Positions 16,762-25,540 of a stretch of DNA of 64,000 nt are shown here, piece by piece. The DNA is taken from NCBI RefSeq assembly GCF_001570765.1, contig NZ_BCSH01000009.1, forward strand, positions 89,270-153,269, given 5' to 3'. Made by a program: the position numbers and the translations under genes. Numbering within the stretch: position 1 is the first letter of the stretch; every line of letters begins with the position of its first letter. Source of the stretch: Nocardiopsis listeri NBRC 13360. Its GTDB lineage: Bacteria; Actinomycetota; Actinomycetes; Streptosporangiales; Streptosporangiaceae. The notes under the pieces were generated by a model. That model worked only from the letters and a program-made list of their open reading frames with translations, was not told the origin of the DNA and ran no database searches.

Positions 16762-17586
16762 TCAGGCCTTCACCGCGCCCTGGGTGAGGCCGTTGACGAA
16801 GCTGCGCTGGAAGAGGAGGTAGACCACGACGATGGGGGCGATCACGATCAGGCTCGCCGCGGACAACAAGGGAATGTCGGTGCCGTACTGGCCCACGAAC
16901 AAGCCCAGCCCGGTGGGCGCGGTGCGCAGGTCCGGGTCCTGCATCATGACCAGCACCAGCAGGAACTGGTTCCATGACCACATGAACACCAGCACCGCCA
17001 GGGTGGTGATGGCCGGCCACGAGATCGGCAGCAACACCCGGGTCAGCACGGTGTGGTCACGGGCCCCGTCCACCCGGGCGGCCTCCACCAGCTCCCGGGG
17101 CACCGAGGCGAAGTGCGACTGCATCCAGTACACGCCGAAGGGCAGGAACAGGGCGATCTCGGCCAGGATCACCCCGGTGTAGGAGTTGGTCAGCCCCACC
17201 TCGCGCAGGTTGAAGTACAGGGCGATCACCAGCAGTTCCACCGGCAGGGTCAGGCCCAGCACGAAGGCCAGGGAGATGCCCTTGCCGCCCCACACCCCCA
17301 GGATGGACAGCGCGTACCCGGCCAGTGCCGCGAAACAGACGGTCAGCGGCACCACGAAGACGGCGATGACGGCGCTGGACCACATAAGCCGGCCGAAGTT
17401 CCCGCTCTCCCAGGCCAGTGCGAAGTTGGACCACGACCACTGCTCGGGCAGGGAGAACGCGCCGACCTGTCCGCCGGCCGGGTGCACCGAGGCCAGCGCG
17501 ATCCCGACGAAGGGCGCCAGCACCAGCACCGCCAGGGTGCTCAGCAGCCCGTACCGCAGCGCGGTCGTCATCGCCGAGCGGTTCAC
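16762..17586 (-). CDS. ABC transporter permease, MalG-type
   Basis: A 274-residue permease with six predicted helices. The EAA loop reads EAARVDGARDHTVLTRVLLP, and the C-terminus RSFVNGLTQGAVKA is typical of MalG-type subunits. The GTG at 17586 overlaps the stop of the upstream permease (GTGA); an internal ATG at 17571 is also possible. It forms the channel with the MalF-type partner in the ROK-linked importer. The ATPase is not encoded here. Confidence 0.88.
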   Translation of the reverse strand: MNRSAMTTALRYGLLSTLAVLVLAPFVGIALASVHPAGGQVGAFSLPEQWSWSNFALAWESGNFGRLMWSSAVIAVFVVPLTVCFAALAGYALSILGVWGGKGISLAFVLGLTLPVELLVIALYFNLREVGLTNSYTGVILAEIALFLPFGVYWMQSHFASVPRELVEAARVDGARDHTVLTRVLLPISWPAITTLAVLVFMWSWNQFLLVLVMMQDPDLRTAPTGLGLFVGQYGTDIPLLSAASLIVIAPIVVVYLLFQRSFVNGLTQGAVKA

Positions 17587-18497
17587 TTGGCCTCCCGGGT
17601 GAGTAGGCGGATCGCGCTGACCAGCACGATGACGATCAGGGTCAGCACCACCGCCAGGGCGCTCGCCCCGCCGATGGTGCCCTCGTTGAACGCCAACCGG
17701 TACACCAAAAGGGCCGGCACGTTGGTCTGTCCGGCCGGTCCGCCGTTGGTGGTGACGAACACCAGGTCGAAGCTGGCCAGGGCGGCGATGGTGGTGATGA
17801 CCGCGGCGATACCGACCTCGCGGCGCAGCCCGGGCAGGGTCACGTAGCGGAAGCGGCGCAGGGGGCCGGCGCCGTCGATGGCGGCGGCCTCGTGCAGGGA
17901 CGGGTCGATGCGCTGGGCGCCGCTCATGAACAGGACCATGCACAGCCCGCTCATGCACCAGGTGCCGATCAGTCCCAGGGCGATGAGCGCGAAGTGGTAG
18001 TCGCCCAGCCAGGCGTGGGTGATGGCGCCCAACCCGACCGTTTCCAGGGCCCGGTTGATCATGCCGTCGTCGCTGTAGAGCCAGCGCCAGGTGATGCCGA
18101 CCGCCACCAGTGGCAGGACCTGGGGCAGGAAGAACACGGTGCGGAAGAACGTCATCCCGGTACGTACCCGGCCCAGCAACAGGCCGGTGAGCAACAGCCC
18201 GACCGCGATGGGGATGAGCGAGAAGAACACGATGAGGACCAGGCCGTTGAGGATGGCCCCGGCCAGCAGTGGTTCGGTGAGCACCCGCGTGTAGTTGGCC
18301 AGGCCCGCCCAGGTGGGCGGCGCCACCCCGTCCCAGTCCAGGAAGGAGAACCACACGGTGCCGGCCGCCGAGTAGATCGCGAAACCGGCGTAGACGACCA
18401 GCGCGGGCAGCAGGTACAGCCAGGCGCGAAGGCGCGACCGCCTGGGACGCCGGGTCCCGGCGGTCGCGTTCCCGCGCAGCAGAGCGCCACTAGCCAT
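17583..18497 (-). CDS. ABC transporter permease, MalF-type
   Basis: A 304-residue permease with six predicted helices and a basic N-terminus (RRPRRSRLRAW). The EAA loop is EAAAIDGAGPLRRFRYVTLP. ATG 18497 overlaps the binding-protein stop by 8 bases, and the stop overlaps the next permease start, so the operon is compact. It belongs to the CUT1 sugar importer type. Its likely substrate is a GlcNAc-containing oligosaccharide, inferred from the divergent glycosidase and kinase. Confidence 0.88.
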   Translation of the reverse strand: MASGALLRGNATAGTRRPRRSRLRAWLYLLPALVVYAGFAIYSAAGTVWFSFLDWDGVAPPTWAGLANYTRVLTEPLLAGAILNGLVLIVFFSLIPIAVGLLLTGLLLGRVRTGMTFFRTVFFLPQVLPLVAVGITWRWLYSDDGMINRALETVGLGAITHAWLGDYHFALIALGLIGTWCMSGLCMVLFMSGAQRIDPSLHEAAAIDGAGPLRRFRYVTLPGLRREVGIAAVITTIAALASFDLVFVTTNGGPAGQTNVPALLVYRLAFNEGTIGGASALAVVLTLIVIVLVSAIRLLTREAK

Positions 18498-19848
18498 GGA
18501 CGCGGTCCCACTCGGCCTGTAGGTCGGACAGGAACGTCTCCTCGTCGGTGCTCCCGGCGATCAGCCCCTGCACCCCCGGGGTGAGCTGGTCGATCATGCC
18601 GGGCGTGGCGAAGTCGGGGAAGGGCACGATGCCGTCCTGCTCGGCGGCCGTCCCGTAGACGCTGTTGATCTCCTCCAACACACCGCCCTCCCCGGTGGAG
18701 GCATCGGTGTCCACCGGCATGAACCCGGTGTCCAACTGGATCCGCGCGGCCTCCGGCGAGGACAGGTAGTCCAGGAACGCCGCGGCCACGTCCGGGTGTT
18801 CGGTGCCCGAGGAGACCGTGTAGGAGACGCTGGAACCGGAGGTCATCGGCACCTGATCGGGATCCTCACCCGGCAGGAGGAAGAATCCCACGTCCTCGCC
18901 CAGGGCCTCCTCCATCTCGAACGCCGCCCAGTTACCGATCATCAGGAAGGCGCTCTCACCATTGCCGAAGGCGGCCTTGGCGTCGTCGTCGGAGGTGGCG
19001 TTGGCGCTCTCGGGTATGTACCCGGCCTCCACCCACCGGGTGAGGATCCCGGTCGCCGTCATGGCCTCGTCGGTCTCGATGGTGGAGCCGGGCGCACCGT
19101 GCACCCAGTCGCGGTAGGCCTCGTGGTCGCCGAAGGCGTTGAGCAGCGTGTTCCAGACCTGGAAGCCGCCCACCTCCAACCCGCCCACACTGAACGGGGC
19201 GATGCCCTCCTCGTCCACCGCCGCCAGGGCGTCCTCGAACTCCTCGAAGGTCGCGGGCGGCTCCTCCACCCCCGCCCGCGCCAACAGTTCGCGGTTGTAG
19301 AACACCCCCAGCACGGACAGCGCCCCCGGGACGGCGTAGAGACTTCCGGTGCCGAACCGGGTGGCGTCCTCGTCGGCGCGCAACGGCTCCAGGGTCGCTT
19401 CGGGGAAGGACTCCTCCCACCCGTAGGCCTCCACGTACGGTTCCAGGTCCATCACGTGCCCGCTCGGGATGAGCGAGCGCATCGCCCCCGGGTTGTACTG
19501 GGCGATGTCGGGCGCCTCGTCGGAGGACATCGACAACGTGACGGTCTTGACGTAGTCGGTGAACGGGGTCTGTTGAAGCTCGATGGAGACGTTGGGGTGC
19601 TGCTCGGTGAATCCCTCGACCAACTCGGTGGAGGGCGGGTCGTCGGTGTAGGCCAAGGTCAGCTCGACCGGTTCGTCGGTGATGTCGGTGGACACGTCCT
19701 CGGGCACGTTGTCGCGTTCGCCGTTCCCGCTGGACAGGGTCGCGCACGAGGTGAGGAGCAGGACGGCCGTGGCACCGGCCGCGCCCCGGATCAGCGCTCG
19801 GTCGATTCGTGAACGGATGGGCGGTGGATCGGTGGACCTGGTGGACAT
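18490..19848 (-). CDS. ABC transporter substrate-binding lipoprotein (glycan)
   Basis: A 452-residue family 1 solute-binding lipoprotein. The lipobox LLTSC gives a lipid-modified Cys near residue 35. Mature segments such as VELTLAYTDDPPSTELVEGF, ALSVLGVFYNRELLARAG and ESAFLMIGNWAAFEME are typical of CUT1 oligosaccharide-binding proteins. It is the first transporter gene after the ROK regulator, with 41 bases between them. The regulator and the opposite glycosidase suggest that it captures an alpha-GlcNAc-capped oligosaccharide. Confidence 0.87.
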   Translation of the reverse strand: MSTRSTDPPPIRSRIDRALIRGAAGATAVLLLTSCATLSSGNGERDNVPEDVSTDITDEPVELTLAYTDDPPSTELVEGFTEQHPNVSIELQQTPFTDYVKTVTLSMSSDEAPDIAQYNPGAMRSLIPSGHVMDLEPYVEAYGWEESFPEATLEPLRADEDATRFGTGSLYAVPGALSVLGVFYNRELLARAGVEEPPATFEEFEDALAAVDEEGIAPFSVGGLEVGGFQVWNTLLNAFGDHEAYRDWVHGAPGSTIETDEAMTATGILTRWVEAGYIPESANATSDDDAKAAFGNGESAFLMIGNWAAFEMEEALGEDVGFFLLPGEDPDQVPMTSGSSVSYTVSSGTEHPDVAAAFLDYLSSPEAARIQLDTGFMPVDTDASTGEGGVLEEINSVYGTAAEQDGIVPFPDFATPGMIDQLTPGVQGLIAGSTDEETFLSDLQAEWDRVHG

Positions 19849-19889
19849 GGTGTCCTCCGTGGTTGTCGGGTCTGCCGGGCCGGATCGGT

Positions 19890-21128
19890 TCAGCCGGTCG
19901 TCGAAGGAGGTCTCAGTCGGGTGTGTTCGACCTGGTCGAGCGAGTGGCGTAGGGCGCCCTGGACCACGGCGTCCTCACCCAGCCGGGACAACTCCAACGG
20001 GGGAGGGTCCAGGCGTTGGCGGCGCAGGTGGGCGCGCAGGGCCGTCAACAGCGTGGGGCCGCACCGCGCCATGGGGCCGCCGACCACGACCACGCCGGGG
20101 TCGAGCAGGGCACGGACGGCGCCGACGCCCTGGGCGAAGCGACGGGTGATCTCCTCCAACGCCGCCAGGGCCGCGGGTGCCCCATCGGTCACGGCGGCGA
20201 CGAGGGTGGCGGTCCGCGTCTCCGGTCGCGCCAGTCGGGTGAGCAGCGTGTGGTCGCCCCGCTCACGAGCGGCCTCGCGGCCCAGGGCGGCGAACGCGCC
20301 GGTGCCGGTCCAGGCCTCGAACGCGCCCAGAAAGGCGTCGTCTTCTCCTCGATCGGGCGCGGGCGCGTCGGTGAACAGGTCGAGGTAACCCAGGTCCCCG
20401 GCGTCGTTGGCGGCGCCACGATGCAGGGCACCCGCCACGACGACGCCCGCGCCCACCCGCTCGCCCCAGTGGATCAACACCATGGAGCGGTGTCCGCCGC
20501 CGTGCCAGAGTTCGCCCACGGTGGCGAGCTTGACGTCGTTGTCCAGGTAGACCTCGCGACCGGTCGCCTCACCCAGCGCACGGATCAGCACGTCGCCGGT
20601 GACGCCGGGCATGCTGGGCGCGAATCGCACCCGTCCGGTGGCGGGGTCGACTATGCCGGGCACCCCGATCGAGGCGTGCCACACCCCACCGACCTCGATC
20701 CGTGCCTGGGCCAGGACCCGGTGTGCGGCGTCGGTCAGCGCCCGCGCTGTGACCTCGGAACCGATCTCCTCGGACACGGGCGGTGGTGTGTCGTGGGCGG
20801 CCACGACCCGGCCCGACAGGTCGGCCAGACCCACCCGGATCCTCTCCGGGGACACCGACGCGCCCAACACGTGTCCGGCCTCGGCACGGAACCGCACTCG
20901 CTGGGCGGGCCGCCCCGAACCGACCCCCGAGCGCACCGGGGCCAGGAACTCCACCAGTCCGGCCTCGCCCAGGTCGGACAGCGAACGCGACACCGCCTGC
21001 CGGGACAATCCCGCCTGTCGGGCCAGTTCAGGGGCGCTGGTGTGCTCGACCGTGCGCAACAGGGTGAGCACGGCGGCCGTGTTGACCTCGCGCATGTACC
21101 GCGTGCCCGCTGCGACCGGCACGTCCAC
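19890..21128 (-). CDS. ROK-family transcriptional repressor
   Basis: A 412-residue repressor with an N-terminal winged helix-turn-helix (TSAPELARQAGLSRQAVSRS) and a C-terminal ROK sugar-kinase-like domain. That domain carries LDNDVKLATVGE and GAGVVVAGALHRGAAND, close to the ROK signature, but lacks a clear full set of zinc cysteines. It probably senses GlcNAc or a derivative. The GTG at 21128 is favoured by AAAGGGG 9 bases upstream; GTG 21122 is also possible. It is divergent from the GH89 gene and directly upstream of the importer genes, so it could control both arms. Confidence 0.88.
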   Translation of the reverse strand: MDVPVAAGTRYMREVNTAAVLTLLRTVEHTSAPELARQAGLSRQAVSRSLSDLGEAGLVEFLAPVRSGVGSGRPAQRVRFRAEAGHVLGASVSPERIRVGLADLSGRVVAAHDTPPPVSEEIGSEVTARALTDAAHRVLAQARIEVGGVWHASIGVPGIVDPATGRVRFAPSMPGVTGDVLIRALGEATGREVYLDNDVKLATVGELWHGGGHRSMVLIHWGERVGAGVVVAGALHRGAANDAGDLGYLDLFTDAPAPDRGEDDAFLGAFEAWTGTGAFAALGREAARERGDHTLLTRLARPETRTATLVAAVTDGAPAALAALEEITRRFAQGVGAVRALLDPGVVVVGGPMARCGPTLLTALRAHLRRQRLDPPPLELSRLGEDAVVQGALRHSLDQVEHTRLRPPSTTG

Positions 21129-21170
21129 GTGCCCTCGCCCCTTTCCACCCTTGCCCGTCGGTGAATTAGG

Positions 21171-21185
21171 TATGTACCGTACGTA
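21171..21185. promoter_or_regulatory. Inverted repeat between ROK and GH89 genes
   Basis: TATGTAC and GTACGTA flank one C, giving 7-base arms with one mismatch, in the middle of the divergent control region. It is a candidate operator for the ROK repressor. The surrounding sequence is AT-richer than the genes. Confidence 0.4.
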
Positions 21186-21218
21186 ACTCCTGAGCATCCC
21201 GGCAAGAGGAGCGATCCG

Positions 21219-23387
21219 ATGGCCGACACTCCGAAGGACCCTCCCACGTGGGGCGAATCCGTGGACGCGCTGGCCCACCGGGTCCTGGGCCGATCACACC
21301 GTCCGATCGACTTTCGTGAGCGCCCAGGCGCGAAGCGTTCCTTCACCTACCACGTCGACGGGGGAAGGCTCACCATCGAGGCGACCGACGCGGTGGCCGC
21401 GGCCGTGGCCCTGCACACCTACCTGCGCCGCGAATGCGGACGCTCGGTCACCTGGGACACTCCGCTGCCGCTGCGCGTCGACCACCCCCGACAGGTACGA
21501 CCCGTACACGGCGCCGCCGAGGTCGACCAGGGCTACTACCTGAACTTCTGCACCACCGGGTACACCAGCGCCTACTGGGACTGGGACGACTGGGAACGCG
21601 AGATCGACTGGATGGCGCTGCACGGCGTCACCATGCCGCTGACCGCCGTGGGACACGAGGCCGTCCTGTTCGAGACCTACACCCGCCGTGGCCTGGAACC
21701 GGATCGGGTGCGCGCCTTCCTGGGCGGCCCCGGCTACCTGCCCTGGCAGTACATGGGAAACCTGGACGGCTTCGCCGGCCCCCTGCCCGCGTCCTGGATC
21801 GACGGTCATCGGGACCTGGGTCTGCGCATCCTGCGGCGCCAACGCTCCCTGGGCATGACCCCGCTGCTGCCCGGGTTCACCGGACACGTGCCGGCCGAAC
21901 TCGCCCCCGACCGGACCCGCGCCCGCACCTGGCACGGCCTGACCACCCACGTCCTGGACCCCGACGACCCCCGCTACCCTGAGCTCGCCGCCGACATCGT
22001 GCGCGTCCAACGGGAACTGTTCGGCACCGACCACCTCTACGCCATCGACCCGTTCATCGAGATGGTCCCGGTCGACGCGGACCCCGGATTCCCGGCGCGG
22101 CTGGCCCGCGCCACCCTGGACGGGCTCACCAGCGCCGACCCCCACGCCGTGTGGGCGCTACAGACTTGGCCGTTCTCCTACCAGAGTCGGTTCTGGAGCG
22201 CCGAACGCGTCACCGCCTTCCTCGACGCCATCCCCGACGAACGCCTGCACCTGCTCGATCTGTGGGCCGAACACGACCCCCAGTGGAGTCGTTTCGACGC
22301 CTTCGGCGGCACCCCCTGGACCTGGTGCGCCCTGCTCAACTTCGGTGGGCGCAGCGAACCCATCGCCGACCTGCAGGGCGCCGTGGACCGCGTCGGCGAG
22401 GCCGAACGGGCCGAGCACCCGCCGACCGGCATCGGCCTGGCCATGGAGGGAACCCGCAACAACCCGGCGTTCTTCGAGCTGGTCGCCGACCAGATCTGGT
22501 GGCGGACCGAGGACGTGGTCGCCGACTGGCTGCCCGACTTCGTACGGCAACGCTACGGCTCCGACGCCCCCGCCCTGCTGTCCGGCTGGCGGGGGTTGGC
22601 GGAGACCGTCCTGGGCGCCTCGGGGGTGCGGATCTTCCCCGAACAGTTCAACGGGGTCCTCACCCGACGCCCCGACTTCGCCGACCTGGCCGCACCCGAA
22701 CGGCATCGAGCCGAGGTCGACGGGCTCGTCTGGTACCACTGGCCACGGCTACTGCGGGCGTGGGCGGACCTGGTCGGCGCGGCCGAGACCGACCGGGCAC
22801 TGGCCGAAGGGCCACTGGCGCACGACCTGGTCGACGTGGCCATGGCGGTTCTCTCTCGGGTCGCCGACCGCCGCCACCTGGACCTGGTCGAACACGCGGC
22901 GCGACACCGGGAGGTCCCCCAGGATCTACTCGGCCGGTTCCTGCGGGTGTTCGACGACCTGGACGCCCTGCTGGACACCCGGCCCGAGTACCGTTTCGCC
23001 ACCTGGGAGGCCAAGGCCACTTCTTGGGCCACCAGCACCGAGGACCACCGTGTGCTGGCCGACAACGCACGCCGCATCCTCACCGTCTGGATCAATCTGG
23101 ACAACCTGCGGCTGGACGACTACGCCGCGCGCCTGTGGTCGGGCCTGGTCGGCGGCCACTACCGCGTGCGCTGGCAGTTGTGGGGAGGGCTGCTGCCCCA
23201 AGCCCTGGACGAACCCGGACGGGCCGCCGCCCGCCTGTCCGACCGCCTCAGCGACCACGCCGAACGGTTCCTGCGGCACGGGCCCCCGGTCCGGCCCGCG
23301 CCCACCGAGAGCACACTCGTCCTCTCCCGCCGACTCCTGGACCACTACGGCGCCGACCGCGACGACGGCGCTTCGATCGGGGGGTGA
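21219..23387 (+). CDS. Alpha-N-acetylglucosaminidase, GH89 (NAGLU-like), cytoplasmic
   Basis: A 722-residue GH89 enzyme that removes terminal alpha-linked GlcNAc. The N-terminal alpha/beta domain is followed by the barrel starting YYLNFCTTGYTSAYWDWDDW, characteristic of NAGLU proteins. Candidate catalytic Glu residues are Glu281 in DPFIEMVP (human enzyme NEM) and Glu410 in GLAMEGTRNN (human PEG). The usual Asn before the first Glu is Ile here. The N-terminus MADTPKDPPTWGES is hydrophilic with no signal peptide, although bacterial GH89 enzymes are commonly secreted. It therefore probably acts inside the cell on an imported glycan. The downstream kinase starts at its stop codon. Confidence 0.85.
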   Translation: MADTPKDPPTWGESVDALAHRVLGRSHRPIDFRERPGAKRSFTYHVDGGRLTIEATDAVAAAVALHTYLRRECGRSVTWDTPLPLRVDHPRQVRPVHGAAEVDQGYYLNFCTTGYTSAYWDWDDWEREIDWMALHGVTMPLTAVGHEAVLFETYTRRGLEPDRVRAFLGGPGYLPWQYMGNLDGFAGPLPASWIDGHRDLGLRILRRQRSLGMTPLLPGFTGHVPAELAPDRTRARTWHGLTTHVLDPDDPRYPELAADIVRVQRELFGTDHLYAIDPFIEMVPVDADPGFPARLARATLDGLTSADPHAVWALQTWPFSYQSRFWSAERVTAFLDAIPDERLHLLDLWAEHDPQWSRFDAFGGTPWTWCALLNFGGRSEPIADLQGAVDRVGEAERAEHPPTGIGLAMEGTRNNPAFFELVADQIWWRTEDVVADWLPDFVRQRYGSDAPALLSGWRGLAETVLGASGVRIFPEQFNGVLTRRPDFADLAAPERHRAEVDGLVWYHWPRLLRAWADLVGAAETDRALAEGPLAHDLVDVAMAVLSRVADRRHLDLVEHAARHREVPQDLLGRFLRVFDDLDALLDTRPEYRFATWEAKATSWATSTEDHRVLADNARRILTVWINLDNLRLDDYAARLWSGLVGGHYRVRWQLWGGLLPQALDEPGRAAARLSDRLSDHAERFLRHGPPVRPAPTESTLVLSRRLLDHYGADRDDGASIGG

Positions 23388-23392
23388 TTCAG

Positions 23393-24331
23393 GTGAGACG
23401 CGCCGGGATCGACGTGGGCGGCGGAGGTATCCGCGTGCTCGTCCACGACGGCGACCGCACGGTCCGCTCCGGTGAGGACGTCCCGGCGCCCCGAGGGGAG
23501 CGGGGGATGGACCTGCAAGCGCTGGCAGCCCGCCTGTCCGTGCTCCTGACCCGGGTCGCCCCGATGTTCGACCGCGTGGCCATCGGCATGACCGGCCTGC
23601 CCGACCTGGTCCCCGACCCCGGTGAGCTGGTCCGAGGCCTGCGGGAGCGCGTACCGGTGGGCACCGTCGTGCTCGCCGGGGACTCGGTGACCACCCACGT
23701 GGGAGCCCTGGGCGGTCGGGCCGGAGTGGTGGTCGCGGCCGGCACCGGCGCGGTCGCGCTCGGCACCGACCTGGAACGCACCTGGAGTCGGGTCGACGGG
23801 TGGGGGATCCTGCTCGGTGACCACGGTGGGGGAGCCTGGGTGGGCAGGGAGGGACTCCAGGCCGCGCTGCGTGCCCACGACGGCCGAAGCGGTGGTTCGT
23901 CGATGTTGTCGAACCGCCTCACCGCACGCTTTGGAAACGTGGGTGCGCTGGAACACCGGGTCTACGCGGCCTCGGCCGTGGACGCAGCCACCGTCCTGGC
24001 CGGCTTCGCCCCCGAAGTGGCCGCCGCCGCGCGAAACGGGGACGCCGTGGCCCGACGGATCTGGCAGGAGGCGGGAGCCCACCTGGGTCGGGCCGCCGTG
24101 GCGGCCGCCGCACCCGGGCTGGACCGGCGCCTGTCCTGGGGAGGCGGACTCTTCTCGGTGGGCGAGACCGTGCTGGGGCCGATGCGCGCCGAAGTGCTGC
24201 GTCACATGCCCGAGACCGAGTTCGTGGCTCCCGAGGGAGGGTCGGTCGAGGGCGCGCTCGCCCTGGCGCTCACCCCGCCCAGACCGCACCCGCCCCACCT
24301 GTACGTCTTCGACCGACCGGTGGGCGCCTAA
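23393..24331 (+). CDS. BadF/BadG-family N-acetylglucosamine kinase-like protein
   Basis: A 312-residue ASKHA ATPase of the BadF/BcrA type. It has the N-terminal phosphate-binding motif AGIDVGGGGIRVLV, a second phosphate motif VVVAAGTGAVALG, and an adenosine motif LSWGGGLFSVGE. In this context it probably phosphorylates the GlcNAc released by the upstream GH89 enzyme. I used the GTG at 23393, preceded by GGGGGG 8 bases earlier; the GTG at 23384, overlapping the GH89 stop, is an alternative. The proposed substrate comes from gene order. Confidence 0.75.
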   Translation: MRRAGIDVGGGGIRVLVHDGDRTVRSGEDVPAPRGERGMDLQALAARLSVLLTRVAPMFDRVAIGMTGLPDLVPDPGELVRGLRERVPVGTVVLAGDSVTTHVGALGGRAGVVVAAGTGAVALGTDLERTWSRVDGWGILLGDHGGGAWVGREGLQAALRAHDGRSGGSSMLSNRLTARFGNVGALEHRVYAASAVDAATVLAGFAPEVAAAARNGDAVARRIWQEAGAHLGRAAVAAAAPGLDRRLSWGGGLFSVGETVLGPMRAEVLRHMPETEFVAPEGGSVEGALALALTPPRPHPPHLYVFDRPVGA

Positions 24332-24449
24332 AGACTGTTTTGTGGACCACGAGGTCACACCGTAGGCGCCACGGTGTTCCCTTCGACCTATTCCTGACTT
24401 TTCGGGGCACCTCAAACCACTACGGGCGCGACTTCGAGCAGTCACTGTC

Positions 24450-24715
24450 CCAGGGGGCCGTGTTCGCTGCGTCCGGCCCGCAAGGGAGAGTCCTCACGGG
24501 CCGCAGCGGAGTTCTTCCGACCGTTGCGGCAGGTGTTCGAGTCGATCAACCAGACCTTCAAGGGTCGACTGGATCTGGAACGGCACGGGGGCCGCATCCC
24601 AGGCGGGGTGATGATCCGGGTGCTCCAGTGGGTCTTGGTGCTGACCAGGGCCATAGGGCACAACGACCGCATCGGCCAGCCGGTCCTACGCTCCCTGGCC
24701 GCCTACGATCACCGA
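24450..24715 (+). mobile_element. IS982-like transposase remnant
   Basis: One reading frame carries PLRQVFESINQTFKGRLDLE then HGGRIPGGVMIRVLQW and ends RSLAAYDH. This matches the C-terminus of transposases of the kind annotated IS982 in streptomycetes, as I recall. The first part of the gene is missing, and no full inverted repeats were found. AAGACTGTTTTGTGG near 24332 could be an old left end. The 24332-24733 stretch otherwise has no gene. It is a dead fragment behind the GH89/kinase operon. Confidence 0.7.
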
Positions 24716-24733
24716 CCCCCGGGGATCACTCAT

Positions 24734-25405
24734 CTAGTCGCCGGCGTTGTGCTCGTTGTAGGTACCGGCGCGCTCTTGGCCGGTGAGGTCGCCGATGGCG
24801 TCCATGATCCGATCGGTGATGACCCGACGGGCCTTGGCCGGGGCCAGATGATCGAACCCGGTGGAGAAGTCCAGCGGCTCGCCGAACCGCACGGTGAACC
24901 GGCGCGGGCGCGGCATGTTCGCACCGATCGGCTGTACCTCCTGGGTACCGCTGAGCCCGACCGGCACGACCACGGCCTTGGACTCCAGGGCCAGGTGCGC
25001 CACCCCGGTGCGGCCCCGGTACAGGCGCCCGTCCCGCGACCGGGTGCCCTCGGGATAGACCACGCAGGCCTCCCCGTCGTTGAGCCGGTCCAACATCATC
25101 TCCAGCGACATCATGGCGTCACGGGCGTTGCCTCGGCGCACCGGCATGGCGCCCAACGCACCGAACATCGTCTTGGTGAGCCGGCCCTTGACCCCGGGGG
25201 TCTCGAAGTAGTCCGACTTGGCCAGGAACCGGACCCGGCGCTGGGTGACCGACAACGGTATGACGACGCTGTCCACGAACGACAGGTGGTTGCCGGCCAG
25301 GATCACCGGCCCCGTGGCGGGGACGTTGTCACGGCCCTCGATGGTCGGCCGGCACAGGGACCGGGCGAGGACCGCCGCGGTCTGCCGCAACGCACCGTAG
25401 AGCAC
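24734..25405 (-). CDS. 1-acylglycerol-3-phosphate acyltransferase family protein
   Basis: A 223-residue PlsC-type acyltransferase for phospholipid synthesis. The HX4D catalytic motif is His40-Asp45 in GNHLSFVDS. The substrate-binding motif is VVYPEGTRSRDG, and a VPVGLSG motif follows. It acts at the membrane face on lysophosphatidic acid, using acyl-CoA or acyl-ACP. The GTG at 25405 is preceded by AGGGAGAA. It stands alone between a transposon remnant and the dehydratase gene. Confidence 0.88.
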   Translation of the reverse strand: MLYGALRQTAAVLARSLCRPTIEGRDNVPATGPVILAGNHLSFVDSVVIPLSVTQRRVRFLAKSDYFETPGVKGRLTKTMFGALGAMPVRRGNARDAMMSLEMMLDRLNDGEACVVYPEGTRSRDGRLYRGRTGVAHLALESKAVVVPVGLSGTQEVQPIGANMPRPRRFTVRFGEPLDFSTGFDHLAPAKARRVITDRIMDAIGDLTGQERAGTYNEHNAGD

Positions 25406-25540
25406 GTGTGTTCTCCCTAGTCATGGGGTCGGACGCCGTGAGCGAGGGGACGGCCGAACCCAATGTAAGGGTGACCGATGGGTAATGAAACGCGCGCTCT
25501 CGAAAGAGTGTTCCAGGTCACTCGCCGGTCGTCGTGGTGT

